This document shows, one piece after another, positions 53,589-62,487 of a stretch of 64,000 nt of DNA. The notes below the pieces were generated by a model. That model saw nothing but the letters and a program-made list of their open reading frames with translations. It had not been told where the DNA came from and did not search any database. Numbering within the stretch: position 1 is the stretch's first letter; the number at the start of each line of letters is the position of its first letter. The stretch is taken from contig CBDCBO010000005.1 in assembly GCA_965214335.1 (NCBI GenBank), forward strand, positions 1,291,567 through 1,355,566, given 5' to 3'. Origin of the DNA: Velthaea sp965214335 (GTDB lineage Bacteria; Vulcanimicrobiota; Vulcanimicrobiia; Vulcanimicrobiales; Vulcanimicrobiaceae). Position numbers and translations under genes: made by a program.

Positions 53589-54748
53589 GGCTGCACAGCG
53601 TAACGGTCGAGCGGCAAATCGCGCACAACATTGACGTCGAAACGTGTCGCCGGATTGATGTAGATCGTCGGCTTGATCTGCGGCTGCCGATCCGAAAACG
53701 TCTGCGTGATCGACGGCGCGCCGTAGAGCGCCCGCGAGAGCGACTGTCCCGCGGCGTTGAGCGCGGTGTAAAGCACCGCTTGTCCGAACAACTTGCCGAG
53801 GTGCGAATTCACCGATCCGCTCACGCCCGTACCTCCGAGCTCGTCGGACCCGGGCTGCTCGCCCATCTCGAACTTGCGGCCGTCGGGGAAATTTATCCGA
53901 TTCCATGCCACGAGGAGCCGCGTCTGACCCGAAGCCGCGGTTCGATACCACCCCTGGAGCTGCGCACCCGCGGGAATCACTTCAACCTGTGGATCGATGC
54001 TCGAATAGACGGGCTCGACGACCATCGCGCTCACGTGCCCGGCTTGCTCGGAATCAACGTGCGTGATCCACCGGCAGTGAATGACGGCGCCTTCACTCAA
54101 CTCGTTTGCGGATGTGCGACGAGCATAACCGATATCGTCCGCACTCCGCTCGGACGCAAAGCCGATCTTCGGATCAACGGATTTCGTGTCGTGCATTGCC
54201 TCGGTGCCGGGAACAAGTGCCAGATCTGTCTGCTGCTCGGGGTTCGACTTCTCGTGCGACGGATCGCCGAACGTGCCGCGAACGGCACTCGGTGTTTCCG
54301 CGGGCGGGCTCGCGTTCGTGGCGACGTTTACATTCTCGCCGGTCTGCGCCGGCTCGGCGTCAATCCGAGGGACAACGGGGCCGTGCGCCGGCGCGGCGGG
54401 CGCTGCCGTCGGTACAAAGAAGCGTCGAACGACTGGACGCGGCGTGGTCAACGATTGCCGCTTTGGAAAAGGCGTTGGCGTGGCGGGATCGGGTGCTTCT
54501 TTCTTGTCGACAACTGGACCGGCGTCGGCGAGGCTCCCAAAGTGCACGGCGGAGGCCATCTGACCGACATCGGGTCCGTGAAGATGCCACAGCGGAATCG
54601 TCGCCACGCCGGCAAGCGTGATCACGGCCAGCGCGAGCTGCGGCGTCAGCACATGTTTCTTGAGAAACGGCGGGACCATCCCGTCGACAGCGCTTGGCGC
54701 TTGCGATGCGCCGATGTCATCGTCGGTCTCGGAATCAATGTCAGCCAT
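53585..54748 (-). CDS. virB10: VirB10/TrbI-type core protein
   Basis: This 387-aa protein has a cytoplasmic N-terminus and one membrane segment (LTPQLALAVITLAGVATIPLW). A Pro/Ala-rich periplasmic linker is followed by the TrbI C-domain (SELSEGAVIHCRWITHVDS..., VEVIPAGAQLQGWY, TRLLVAWNRINFPDGRKFEM, IYINPATRFDVNVVRDLPL). VirB10 spans both membranes and gates the channel, implying a diderm host. ATG 54748 overlaps the virB9 end by 8 bp. Confidence 0.88.
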   Translation of the reverse strand: MADIDSETDDDIGASQAPSAVDGMVPPFLKKHVLTPQLALAVITLAGVATIPLWHLHGPDVGQMASAVHFGSLADAGPVVDKKEAPDPATPTPFPKRQSLTTPRPVVRRFFVPTAAPAAPAHGPVVPRIDAEPAQTGENVNVATNASPPAETPSAVRGTFGDPSHEKSNPEQQTDLALVPGTEAMHDTKSVDPKIGFASERSADDIGYARRTSANELSEGAVIHCRWITHVDSEQAGHVSAMVVEPVYSSIDPQVEVIPAGAQLQGWYRTAASGQTRLLVAWNRINFPDGRKFEMGEQPGSDELGGTGVSGSVNSHLGKLFGQAVLYTALNAAGQSLSRALYGAPSITQTFSDRQPQIKPTIYINPATRFDVNVVRDLPLDRYAVQP

Positions 54749-55613
54749 GGAGCGCCTTCCGCCGTAGGCGCATCTCAAGGACGCGCGATCCACTGGTGCT
54801 CCGCAAGACAATGTCGAGTACGCTATCGATCACAAAGACGCGGTCAGCGGCGTAATAGTGATAATTGGTCTGCGTGATCCCGGCCGCGCTTTCTTCGTAC
54901 GGCACCGGAAGATCCGATTCGGCCGTATCAGACTGCGGCATGAACGCGTACACATGCCCGAAGTCAAGACAGACACGAATCGGCCGCAGGCTCATGAGAA
55001 GCGCATCCGGCCTCCCGTGCCGATCGAGACCACTGTCCGTTGTGTAGGCGTCGTTGTTTGCCTCGCAGGCCGCGTCACCGATATGCGTGATGGCCGCAAC
55101 GGGTGTCGGCGTCGGAGCGGGAAGTGCGACCGCGCCGACCGGTATTAGTTTCGTCGCCGGCGTCGATGGACGAGCTGCGGGGACGGCAACAGCGCGCTTA
55201 TGTGCGGGCGACGGATACACGAACGACGCGTACAGCGGCCGAGCGTCTTTCGTCGATACGAAGAAAAGACGATACACGCGACGGCTATTGCGAGCGAAGA
55301 TAACCATGTTCGCGCGGAGCCCGGGAGTCATCGCCTGGACCACAAGCTGGCCCATCGCCGTTCCGGCAAGCCGGTTCTGCGAGTACGCCGGCAAGAGCTT
55401 CCAATGATTCGGGTCGCTGATGAAATAGTCGCCGAGCAGTTCGCCGCGTGCGAACGAGATAGTGCAGAGGAGACCCGAGCTGCATGGGATGGTGACTTGC
55501 TGCTGTTCGCGATAGTCGACCGTGATCCACCGGGCGCTGTCATTGCCCTTCGCGTCGCACGGCGCGGGGAGCCCCAATGCAACGGCCGCAGCGATCATTT
55601 GAACAGCGCGCAC
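54741..55613 (-). CDS. virB9: VirB9/TrbG-type core protein
   Basis: This 290-aa protein has a signal peptide (MIAAAVALGLPAPCDA) and an N-terminal beta domain (ARWITVDYREQQQVTIPCSSG). After a Pro-rich hinge comes the CagX/VirB9 C-domain (NYHYYAADRVFVIDSVLDIVLRS). It forms the outer-membrane core with VirB10. It lies directly between virB8 and virB10. Confidence 0.8.
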   Translation of the reverse strand: MRAVQMIAAAVALGLPAPCDAKGNDSARWITVDYREQQQVTIPCSSGLLCTISFARGELLGDYFISDPNHWKLLPAYSQNRLAGTAMGQLVVQAMTPGLRANMVIFARNSRRVYRLFFVSTKDARPLYASFVYPSPAHKRAVAVPAARPSTPATKLIPVGAVALPAPTPTPVAAITHIGDAACEANNDAYTTDSGLDRHGRPDALLMSLRPIRVCLDFGHVYAFMPQSDTAESDLPVPYEESAAGITQTNYHYYAADRVFVIDSVLDIVLRSTSGSRVLEMRLRRKALHG

Positions 55614-56345
55614 TTAATCAGACTCCGGCAGCACATAGCTCCAGACATTGATCCCACCGGCGTTGTCCATGCCCGTCGCCCGATCGGTCGTCAGTGTCGG
55701 CTCGTGTGCCATCGTCACACTGCCCGAGAAGAGAACCGGAGCCCGGAGCACGCCATGCGCATCCTTCACTTGTTCGGCCCAGGTGATCTGCCACGTCAGC
55801 GAGTCGCCTTGCCGCGTCACGATCGGCGCGGGGTTGCGGTCGAGCACGATGCGTGTGACCTGCGCTGCGCTCAGCTTCGGATTATGGGCCGACCAATACG
55901 TAAGCTCGGCGCGTTCCGCGGGTGAGCTCGGGACGGTCATCCGGCGGTGCGCGATCTCAAGATTTCGGTCGATGAAGCGATAATCGCCGTTCGGGATCTC
56001 GCGCATATAGCGCACGAACGTGACGAGCGAAGCATCGATGGTGACGTCACTCGGCGTGACCGCGCGCTGCGCGTCGCCGACGATGTGCTGCATGCCATCG
56101 GGCTCGCGTTCCCAAACCACGACCCGCGGCGAGAACTGCGTCGCCAGGACGACAATCGTTCCGACCAGTGCAAGTGTGACAGCGCCAACGAGCTTCGAGA
56201 CGCCCTTCCAGGTCGCTTCTCCGCGCAGTGCGCGCTGATAGTCGGAGAGGCGCGCGCGTTGTTCGCTGGTCTCGTTCGACGCGGTCGAATGAGACGAAGC
56301 GTTCTTCCCATTTGCCAATGTCGAGAACAAGGAGCCAAGCTTCAC
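55614..56345 (-). CDS. virB8: VirB8/TrbF-type assembly protein
   Basis: This 243-aa protein has a short cytoplasmic part and a membrane segment (LVGAVTLALVGTIVVLATQF). The NTF2-like periplasmic domain contains LVTFVRYMREIPNGDYRFIDRNLEI and DSLTWQITWAEQVKD. It nucleates assembly of the secretion channel. Its GTG start overlaps the stop of the preceding 58-aa gene (GTGA). Confidence 0.82.
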   Translation of the reverse strand: MKLGSLFSTLANGKNASSHSTASNETSEQRARLSDYQRALRGEATWKGVSKLVGAVTLALVGTIVVLATQFSPRVVVWEREPDGMQHIVGDAQRAVTPSDVTIDASLVTFVRYMREIPNGDYRFIDRNLEIAHRRMTVPSSPAERAELTYWSAHNPKLSAAQVTRIVLDRNPAPIVTRQGDSLTWQITWAEQVKDAHGVLRAPVLFSGSVTMAHEPTLTTDRATGMDNAGGINVWSYVLPESD

Positions 56346-56518
56346 GAGTTATCGGGAGGAGGTGGAGCCGGTAGGCCGTGCTGCATCGGTGCATCGTGAA
56401 ACTTAAGATTGGGGCGATACATTGGCCCGACGCCGTCGATGACCGTGACGACTTCAAAGAGATGTCCCTGGACTGGTTCGGCGGGTCCGCTTTTGTCTTG
56501 TGGAGCGATGTCATGCAC
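56342..56518 (-). CDS. small protein heading the virB8-virB10 operon
   Basis: This is a 58-aa frame from GTG 56518 with a GAGG ribosome site 7 nt upstream. It reads HDIAPQDKSGPAEPVQGHLF and ends in a Pro-rich tail (LPAPPPPDNS). It overlaps the virB8 start by 4 bp. No signal or lipobox is seen, so equating it with VirB7 is not justified. It is probably the first gene of the operon. Confidence 0.55.
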   Translation of the reverse strand: MHDIAPQDKSGPAEPVQGHLFEVVTVIDGVGPMYRPNLKFHDAPMQHGLPAPPPPDNS

Positions 56519-57332
56519 GGGGCAGCCTCACTTTCGTGATGAATCGTCACACGCACGGGTTACCGTATTGTTGCCGTCGCACTGCTAGCGTTTTAAGTAC
56601 GGCAATTGAACGCGTCGCACGCACGTTCTTGGCCTCGTGCTCCAACCAGCCCGTATTTAACTTGGTTGTGTGGCCCGCATGCGGATCATCGTGGATAACG
56701 ATCTTGAATAAGAAATGCGATTCAGCCGCCTTGCAAGTAGCGGCGCGCTTTTTCCCTATGCCGCTTGCGCGTAGGGTGAAAGCATGACATTGGCGCAGGT
56801 TGGGCAGTTCGTGAGTTGCTTAACGAGCGCTCTGACTTCCGGGCTCGCATCGTTGCAATCGAATGAGTACATGTCTTTATAATTTAGTTGGCAGAGCCGC
56901 GTGGTCAGAAATTTTCGGATAGGGTACTTTGCGCGAGTTGTACGCGCCGGCGGCCAGAGGGGAAAATCTCTCTGATGAATTAGGAGAAAACCGTATGCTG
57001 CAATGCAGCGTGTTGCGCGATGGTGAAAGCGTCGCCAACCTCAACCCCTAATTCTTGCTCAAGTTGCGGTATAGCGTGAGTCAGGCCGGCCGAAAAGCGA
57101 CGGGAATCGGCGTCGCCCGCTCGAAGTCAGTTTTCGCGAGGGCCAACTAGTTATATTTTAGCATATTAATACAGAGTTAGGCAGACGATTCTAAGTTCTT
57201 CTCGTCAATTAGAGTGCCGATCATCTACATCGCTGTTATCTCTTTCGGGAAGATCCGAATCACTTGTTCACGACGGCCGAACGAGGAGTCTTCAGGATCC
57301 TGGCGTCTTGTTTGCTGAGAATAGGTAAAAAG
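56519..57332. other. intergenic stretch, no gene seen
   Basis: This is 814 bp between the divergent virB8 operon and the repeat-protein pair. It is relatively AT-rich at 57130-57260 and probably holds both promoters; I cannot place them with confidence. Confidence 0.4.
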
Positions 57333-57533
57333 ATGGATGATAAGAAAAGCCCTTCAAAAAACGATGATCCGAGTGAAGCTTTGAGGCCCGACGATATCGT
57401 CCTCACCCCTGTGGGGCCCATGCTTCGCGGCCAAGTGAAGTTGGTTCATTCGGAAAACGCTGTTCGGCGCGAATCGGACGGCACTTGCACGATGATACCT
57501 CGCGAAACAGAAGGTGAGGTCGAGCATGGCTGA
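57333..57533 (+). CDS. small protein coupled to the repeat protein
   Basis: This 66-aa polar protein (DDKKSPSKNDDPSEALRPDD then IVLTPVGPMLRGQVKLVHSE) has no family that I recognise. Its end overlaps the start of the repeat protein by 8 bp, so translation is coupled. The TPVGPM and PGG-like turns resemble the start of its neighbour. Confidence 0.55.
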   Translation: MDDKKSPSKNDDPSEALRPDDIVLTPVGPMLRGQVKLVHSENAVRRESDGTCTMIPRETEGEVEHG

Positions 57534-59589
57534 TCAGCTAATTCTGACTCCTGGTGGCTGGCGACGAAAGTCACTCGTGCACTTAATCGAGTCAGGTCAT
57601 GTGTTGGATGGCACGGGCGATCGTTATCGAAAGCTTGATTCATCGGGGAATCTGTTAGCCGATTTTGGGACCATACTGAGACGATCGGGAAATGCGCCTC
57701 TCATGCCAGCAAATGTAAGCCAGCTAGCCGGCGTAGGCGGTAAGCCAGGCCCGTTAGGTACAGGTTGGATCGTCTACGCTGGCTGGACGAATAACACGGG
57801 AAGACCAATCTTGTCGTTTTCAACGACATGGACTGTGCCTGCGGCACCAACCAAACAGGACAAGCAGCTCATATTCCTCTTTTCCGGCATCCAAAATTCA
57901 ACCATGATCTACCAGCCCGTCCTCCAGTGGGGAGTTGGAGCCGCCACTGGCGGTGGCTATTCCTGGGGCGTTGCGAGTTGGTACGCGGATGGCCAGGGAG
58001 GCCAAGCGTTTTATACAGCTTTGGTTCCTGTGAACATAGGAGACGTTTTGGTCGGAGTCATCACACTTACCAAACAATCCGAAAATTCGCTCTTTAGCTA
58101 TAACTGTGAGTTTAAAGGCATTACCAAAACGAGTCTACCTATAACAAACGTGCAGGAGCTGACATGGTGCATTGAGACGCTCGAAGCTTATGCACTGCAA
58201 GAATGCTCCGACTATCCGGACGTCTTCTGCACAAAAATGACCGCTATTGCTATTCAAACAAGCGATAACGCATACCCAGCAGTGAATTGGACTTCCACGG
58301 ATTCGATAGTGGATTGCGGTCAGGCAGCAGTAGTGGTCAACAGTGCGAATCCCGGCGCAGAGGTTGATCTCTGTTACTCGGCTCAGCCACCACCACCACC
58401 ACCAGCGGCAATTCCGACTCAAGACGTTTCGTTTCTATTCGGGCGAGATTCGGTCAACAACAAGAAGTCGCTGTATCCAATCACGACCGATGGACGACTA
58501 GCGCAGATCTGGGATACCGACGTCTGGAACTTGGACTTCCCAGCTGAAGAGACTAACGCGTCGGCAAATACCGCCCTCCGCTTTCAGCCAGGCGTGGCAG
58601 TTTTCGGGCGAGATGCGGTCAACAACAAAAAGTCGTTGTACGCGATCACGACCGACGGCCGACTAGCGCAGATCTGGGATACCGACGTCTGGAACCTGGA
58701 TTTCCCAGCTGAACAGACTAATACGCCGACAAATGCCGCTCTGCGTTTTCAGCCTGGCGTAGGAGTTTTCGGGCGAGATTCGGTCAACAACAAAAAGTCG
58801 CTGTACGCGATCACAACCGATGGAAGATTAGCGCAGATCTGGGATACCGACACCTGGAACATGGACTTCCCAGCCGAAAAGACCAACATTCCCGGAAATG
58901 CCGGGTTGCGCTTCACGCACTTAGTTCGGGTTTTCGGGCGAGATCCAGTCAACAACAAAAAGTCGTTGTACGCGATCACGACCGACGGCCGACTAGCGCA
59001 GATCTGGGATACCGACGTCTGGAACCTGGATTTCCCAGCTGAACAGACTAATACGCCGACAAATGCCGCTCTGCGTTTTCGGCCTGGCGTAGGAGTTTTC
59101 GGGCGAGATTCGGTCAACAACAAAAAGTCGCTGTACGCGATCACAACCGATGGAAGATTAGCGCAGATCTGGGATACCGACACCTGGAACATGGACTTCC
59201 CAGCTGAAAAGACCAACACTCCTGGAAATGCCGGGTTGCGCTTCACGCACTTAGTTGGGATTTTCGGGCGAGATCCAGTCAACAACAAGAAGTCGCTGTA
59301 CGCTATCACAACCGATGGACGACTAGCGCAGATCTGGGATACCGACGTCTGGAACCTGGATTTCCCAGCTGAACAGACTAATACGCCGACAGGTATCGCT
59401 CTGCGTTTTCAGCCGGGCGTCAATGTTTTCGGGCGAGATCCGGTCAACAACAAGAAGTCGCTGTACGCGTTCACAGCCGATGGACGACTAGCGCAGATCT
59501 GGGATACCGATGTCTGGAACATGGACTTCCCAGCGGAAGAGACTAACATGACGGCAAACGCCTCACTGCGGTTCCAAGAGGCGATTTAA
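57526..59589 (+). CDS. seven-repeat, propeller-like lectin-type protein
   Basis: This 687-aa protein is without signal peptide. Residues 60-270 form a beta-rich domain (LSFSTTWTVPAAPTKQDKQL, FSGIQNSTMIYQPVLQWG, SWGVASWYADGQGGQAFYT) similar in style to concanavalin-like bacterial surface or effector domains. A Pro hinge (AQPPPPPPAAIP) is followed by seven tandem repeats of 55 aa starting FGRDxVNNKKSLY and including DGRLAQIWDTDxWNxDFPAE. Seven blades suggest a beta-propeller lectin. It may bind glycans of a partner cell or host; secretion, if any, would need a non-Sec route. Confidence 0.72.
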   Translation: MADQLILTPGGWRRKSLVHLIESGHVLDGTGDRYRKLDSSGNLLADFGTILRRSGNAPLMPANVSQLAGVGGKPGPLGTGWIVYAGWTNNTGRPILSFSTTWTVPAAPTKQDKQLIFLFSGIQNSTMIYQPVLQWGVGAATGGGYSWGVASWYADGQGGQAFYTALVPVNIGDVLVGVITLTKQSENSLFSYNCEFKGITKTSLPITNVQELTWCIETLEAYALQECSDYPDVFCTKMTAIAIQTSDNAYPAVNWTSTDSIVDCGQAAVVVNSANPGAEVDLCYSAQPPPPPPAAIPTQDVSFLFGRDSVNNKKSLYPITTDGRLAQIWDTDVWNLDFPAEETNASANTALRFQPGVAVFGRDAVNNKKSLYAITTDGRLAQIWDTDVWNLDFPAEQTNTPTNAALRFQPGVGVFGRDSVNNKKSLYAITTDGRLAQIWDTDTWNMDFPAEKTNIPGNAGLRFTHLVRVFGRDPVNNKKSLYAITTDGRLAQIWDTDVWNLDFPAEQTNTPTNAALRFRPGVGVFGRDSVNNKKSLYAITTDGRLAQIWDTDTWNMDFPAEKTNTPGNAGLRFTHLVGIFGRDPVNNKKSLYAITTDGRLAQIWDTDVWNLDFPAEQTNTPTGIALRFQPGVNVFGRDPVNNKKSLYAFTADGRLAQIWDTDVWNMDFPAEETNMTANASLRFQEAI
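58438..59586 (+). repeat. seven tandem 165-bp coding repeats
   Basis: Six full 165-bp units and a last one of 159 bp encode the blades. Units 2 and 4, and units 3 and 5, are almost identical at DNA level, pointing to recent two-unit duplication or gene conversion. Confidence 0.9.
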
Positions 59590-59814
59590 ACGACGCTTTG
59601 CAGAACGAGAAACGTCGGATAGGTTGCGTTCGACACTAGCAATTTCAGGTTGCGTCTCGCCAGCTTGATCTTTGTCGTTGACGACTCTCTCTTGGATTGT
59701 TAGCAGGGAGGCGCGAATCCGCCGTCTGTGTGGTCGGACCTTGTTTACCGGCGTTGCTCCGGGGCGTGCCGCCGCAGCCAACATCCGCACGGTTCCGTCA
59801 GCTGAGCATCGCGT

Positions 59815-60351
59815 TTACGAAGTTGGCCGACGTTTAGCCCGTCGGGCGCGCTGCGCATTCGCGTGATAGGTAGCGCATCTTGCGCAGGTTGACCGATGCT
59901 CGCGAGCGCGAGTGGTTAGGCAGACGTAGCACATCCCCGTGTTGATCGCACGACTTCGTTGCTTCGCCTTCCGCTCAGAAGCGGTCATGGAGCTTGTACC
60001 ACGAGGCTCCGTCGATTCGACCGCTGGCGAATATCCGAAGAGACCGCGGACGCATTCGCGTGCCGCGTACTCGTGAAATGAGTGCGCGACCACTTCGAGT
60101 ATGCGAAGCGCGCGTTCCGCAGGTGTGTCAGCGGTGAACTGCTCTTCGTCGACGACGAGAACCCGATGATTATCATCGCCAACGGCGCGCAGATTGCCGG
60201 TCCCGTATGAACAACCCACGAACGGCAGTTCGCCGCCAGCGTACTTATACGGAATACCCGCTCGCGTGCAGAGATCGTTAATGGTTAATACCGGTCCCGA
60301 GAAGACGCCCCCAACGCGGGCCGGCAGAATATCGACGTTCGGCGGAATCAT
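59815..60351 (-). CDS. hypothetical protein with C-terminal zinc-binding Cys cluster
   Basis: This is a 178-aa protein. The N-terminal half contains RILEVVAHSFHEYAARECVRG, a helix with His/Glu residues reminiscent of, but not matching, HExxH metallopeptidases. The C-terminal tail has CYVCLTTRAREHRSTCARC, a likely zinc knuckle with basic flanks. Its start overlaps the nucleotidyltransferase stop (ATGA), so the two form a pair. Confidence 0.6.
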   Translation of the reverse strand: MIPPNVDILPARVGGVFSGPVLTINDLCTRAGIPYKYAGGELPFVGCSYGTGNLRAVGDDNHRVLVVDEEQFTADTPAERALRILEVVAHSFHEYAARECVRGLFGYSPAVESTEPRGTSSMTASERKAKQRSRAINTGMCYVCLTTRAREHRSTCARCATYHANAQRARRAKRRPTS

Positions 60352-61082
60352 CGCCGTTTCGCTCGCGCACGCTTCGGCTCGTCAATTGCCTTTGAAAGAG
60401 TTGGAGCGGCTGGCGGTGTGAGCCGCTCGGTCGATGTAAGTCCCCGTTCAATCCCGGCAAGGCGCTCTTTGTAGGTTTTGCGCAGGATACTCGACTGATG
60501 CGAGTTGCCGCCGGACATCGTTTGAAACGGCTCCGAGCCTCTCCCTAATGTGCGGAGGAAATCGATCCGTTCTTCATCGAGGATCGGCCGCAGCAATTCG
60601 ACTCGAGGCTGATCGAGAGCGACCACGAGATTGACGAGATCTTTCGCATCCTTGTCGCCTTTCGTCGACCCGAACCGATCGATGGCGGCGTCAATCTTGA
60701 GCGCAAGGAGATGCTCTTTGGCTGCGACCCGGACGCCGTCGATGATGGTCGATTGGCGATCCAGGTCCTCATACGGCACCGCTAGCCGATGCTGGTGTTC
60801 AACGTAGACGTCCATTTCGATCGTTCGCCGCACAATTTGCTGCTTATGCAGTTTCGGGTTCGCGGTGAGCTCCTCACGGTCACGCAGCGAGCCGAGATTT
60901 TCTTTAGAAAGATAGAAGTCGATGTCGTGCGTCGATTCAGCGAAGCGCCCGCGACCGTCACGCAGTGTGTGCATATACACTGCGACGCCGCCGATGGCGA
61001 TGAGCCCGACGGGATACTCTTGGTTGAGATCGCGGATTTCGCGCAGGATTGGCCGCATCTCGATCTCGGAGGTGTCGCTCAA
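60348..61082 (-). CDS. nucleotidyltransferase-fold protein (AbiEii/MNT-like)
   Basis: This 244-aa protein starts with LIAIGGVAVYMHTLRDGRGR followed by STHDIDFYLS, the GG...DxD signature of minimal nucleotidyltransferases such as AbiEii-type toxins. A helical C-terminal half and a basic tail follow. The TTG start at 61082 has AAGGG upstream. It is coupled to the Cys-cluster protein. A toxin or regulator role is possible; it is not proven. Confidence 0.62.
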   Translation of the reverse strand: MSDTSEIEMRPILREIRDLNQEYPVGLIAIGGVAVYMHTLRDGRGRFAESTHDIDFYLSKENLGSLRDREELTANPKLHKQQIVRRTIEMDVYVEHQHRLAVPYEDLDRQSTIIDGVRVAAKEHLLALKIDAAIDRFGSTKGDKDAKDLVNLVVALDQPRVELLRPILDEERIDFLRTLGRGSEPFQTMSGGNSHQSSILRKTYKERLAGIERGLTSTERLTPPAAPTLSKAIDEPKRARAKRR

Positions 61083-61128
61083 GGTCTGACCCTTCGGGGT
61101 GTGATTGTCACATTATAGTGCGTGATTG

Positions 61129-61770
61129 TCACGAGGTCAATCGACGCCTCAACGTGGTTCGGGGCGGCCCGAGCCCTGCGGACCATCCGATCAGGGTCGT
61201 CGCAGCTCGTAAACCACGGCGGTGCCAGCGACGCCGGAGACAAACGCGGCGACGACGAGGAGCGTCGGGACGACGTGGATGCTGTAGCCGCCGACGGTCC
61301 AGGATGTGAAGGCGATGGTTACGGTGGCGAGCACATATGCGGTGATGCCGACGCGATAGCTGCTGTGAGGCACGATGACCTCGGAACGGCGTAAACGCTT
61401 GCCGCGGAAGAACGCTCGGCTTCAACGCGGGCTCGGACGACCGTGCCACCTCCATCGGCGTCAACGCGCGACTCCCGGGGCGCTGCCGGCCGAGAAGCGG
61501 ATCGACGCAGGTCGCCCGCTCGATGAGTTCGCGCACCTGGATGATCGCCTCATCGATGACCGATCGCGTTTCGGCGGGAACGCGCTCGAGCGCATCCTGG
61601 GCGCGCTTATTCGCCAGATAAAATACGAGGAACGGGTCGAGCTGCGCGGCGCGCACCACCTCGACAAGCGCCAACGCCTCCCGGTTTTCCTCGGCCGTTG
61701 GCGGCCTGCCGTTGACTCGCTCGAACGCGCTAATGAATGCCGTGAGCGCGCTCTGCCCGTCGTCGCTCAC
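61129..61770 (-). CDS. TraM-like relaxosome-region protein (C-terminus uncertain)
   Basis: From GTG 61770, two bases after the ParA-like gene, the first 100 residues are protein-like (SALTAFISAFERVNGRPPTAEENREALALVEVVRAAQLDPFLVFYLANKRAQ). Beyond about 61400 this frame becomes arginine-rich, while another frame encodes a small membrane protein. Either the gene truly overlaps it, or an indel has removed the natural stop. Position matches TraM of RP4, next to TraL and TraK. Confidence 0.55.
   Translation of the reverse strand: MSDDGQSALTAFISAFERVNGRPPTAEENREALALVEVVRAAQLDPFLVFYLANKRAQDALERVPAETRSVIDEAIIQVRELIERATCVDPLLGRQRPGSRALTPMEVARSSEPALKPSVLPRQAFTPFRGHRASQQLSRRHHRICARHRNHRLHILDRRRLQHPRRPDAPRRRRVCLRRRWHRRGLRAATTLIGWSAGLGPPRTTLRRRLTS
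61191..61373 (-). CDS. small two-helix membrane protein
   Basis: This 60-aa protein has two hydrophobic helices (AYVLATVTIAFTSWTV and HVVPTLLVVAAFVSGVAGTAVVYEL). GTG 61373 has GAGG 5 nt upstream. It lies inside the tail of the TraM-like frame; its codon pattern looks more natural than that tail. Confidence 0.5.
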   Translation of the reverse strand: MPHSSYRVGITAYVLATVTIAFTSWTVGGYSIHVVPTLLVVAAFVSGVAGTAVVYELRRP

Positions 61771-61772
61771 CG

Positions 61773-62486
61773 TCAGCGTTTGCCGACGCCGACACCATCG
61801 GCGAGTGTATCGAAGGTTACGGCGACGTCCGCGAGCCACTGCTGCAGAAAGACTTTGGAACCGTAATCGAGTCCGCTGTCTCCGTTGACAGAGAATCGCT
61901 TCGCCGGCAGCGCCCCGAACGTCGCGTCCACTGCGAGTTCGTGCAGCTCCGGCAAGTCCGCCTCGATGCCGCCACTCTTCACGAATCTGTCCCGCTGTTT
62001 TCCATCGTTCCAGCGCCGAAACTTTCCCGGCTCGCCATAGTGCAGGTTGCGCAACGTGACGATCTTGACGTTCGCGGTGTTGCCAAATGCGCTCGTAACG
62101 GGTGCCAGAAGGTGAACGCTGTCCGGCGTACGACTGAGCACCCACCAGACCGTGAGCGAGCGTTGAAGTTCCGCGATCGAGGTGAGCAGTCGCGGAGCGT
62201 TGTCCGTGAGGATGCCACCGATGCCGCTCGGCAGCGACACGAGAATGTCGTCGTTTGGTTCGCGATGGAGCAACGTGAGAAATTCGACCCAACCGTCGGT
62301 TCGGCGCAAGTCGATGCGCTTCACGGACGCCGCGCCGTCGAAGTAGCGCGCGGCGTCGGCGTTGCGTGTGTCCGACTCGACAACCATTATTGGCCGGCCT
62401 TTGCCCAAGAGGTATTCGCCAAACGCCGCCGCGGCGAACGACTTGCCGACTCCGCCCTTGTCGCCGTGGAACAGATGAATCGCCAC
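61773..62486 (-). CDS. TraL/ParA-like P-loop ATPase
   Basis: This is a 237-aa MinD/ParA-type ATPase with deviant Walker A HGDKGGVGKSFAAAAFGEYLL at the N-terminus and VESDTRNADAARYF. The later Walker B is degenerate. The start GTG 62486 follows the previous gene by one base; the long upstream frame is not used. In RP4 the equivalent TraL lies between traK and traM, exactly the order here. Confidence 0.75.
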   Translation of the reverse strand: MAIHLFHGDKGGVGKSFAAAAFGEYLLGKGRPIMVVESDTRNADAARYFDGAASVKRIDLRRTDGWVEFLTLLHREPNDDILVSLPSGIGGILTDNAPRLLTSIAELQRSLTVWWVLSRTPDSVHLLAPVTSAFGNTANVKIVTLRNLHYGEPGKFRRWNDGKQRDRFVKSGGIEADLPELHELAVDATFGALPAKRFSVNGDSGLDYGSKVFLQQWLADVAVTFDTLADGVGVGKR

Positions 62487-62487
62487 G

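Noticed and set aside
58438..59586. CRISPR-like direct repeats
   Set aside because: The 165-bp units are in frame within one gene and have no spacers; they are protein blades.
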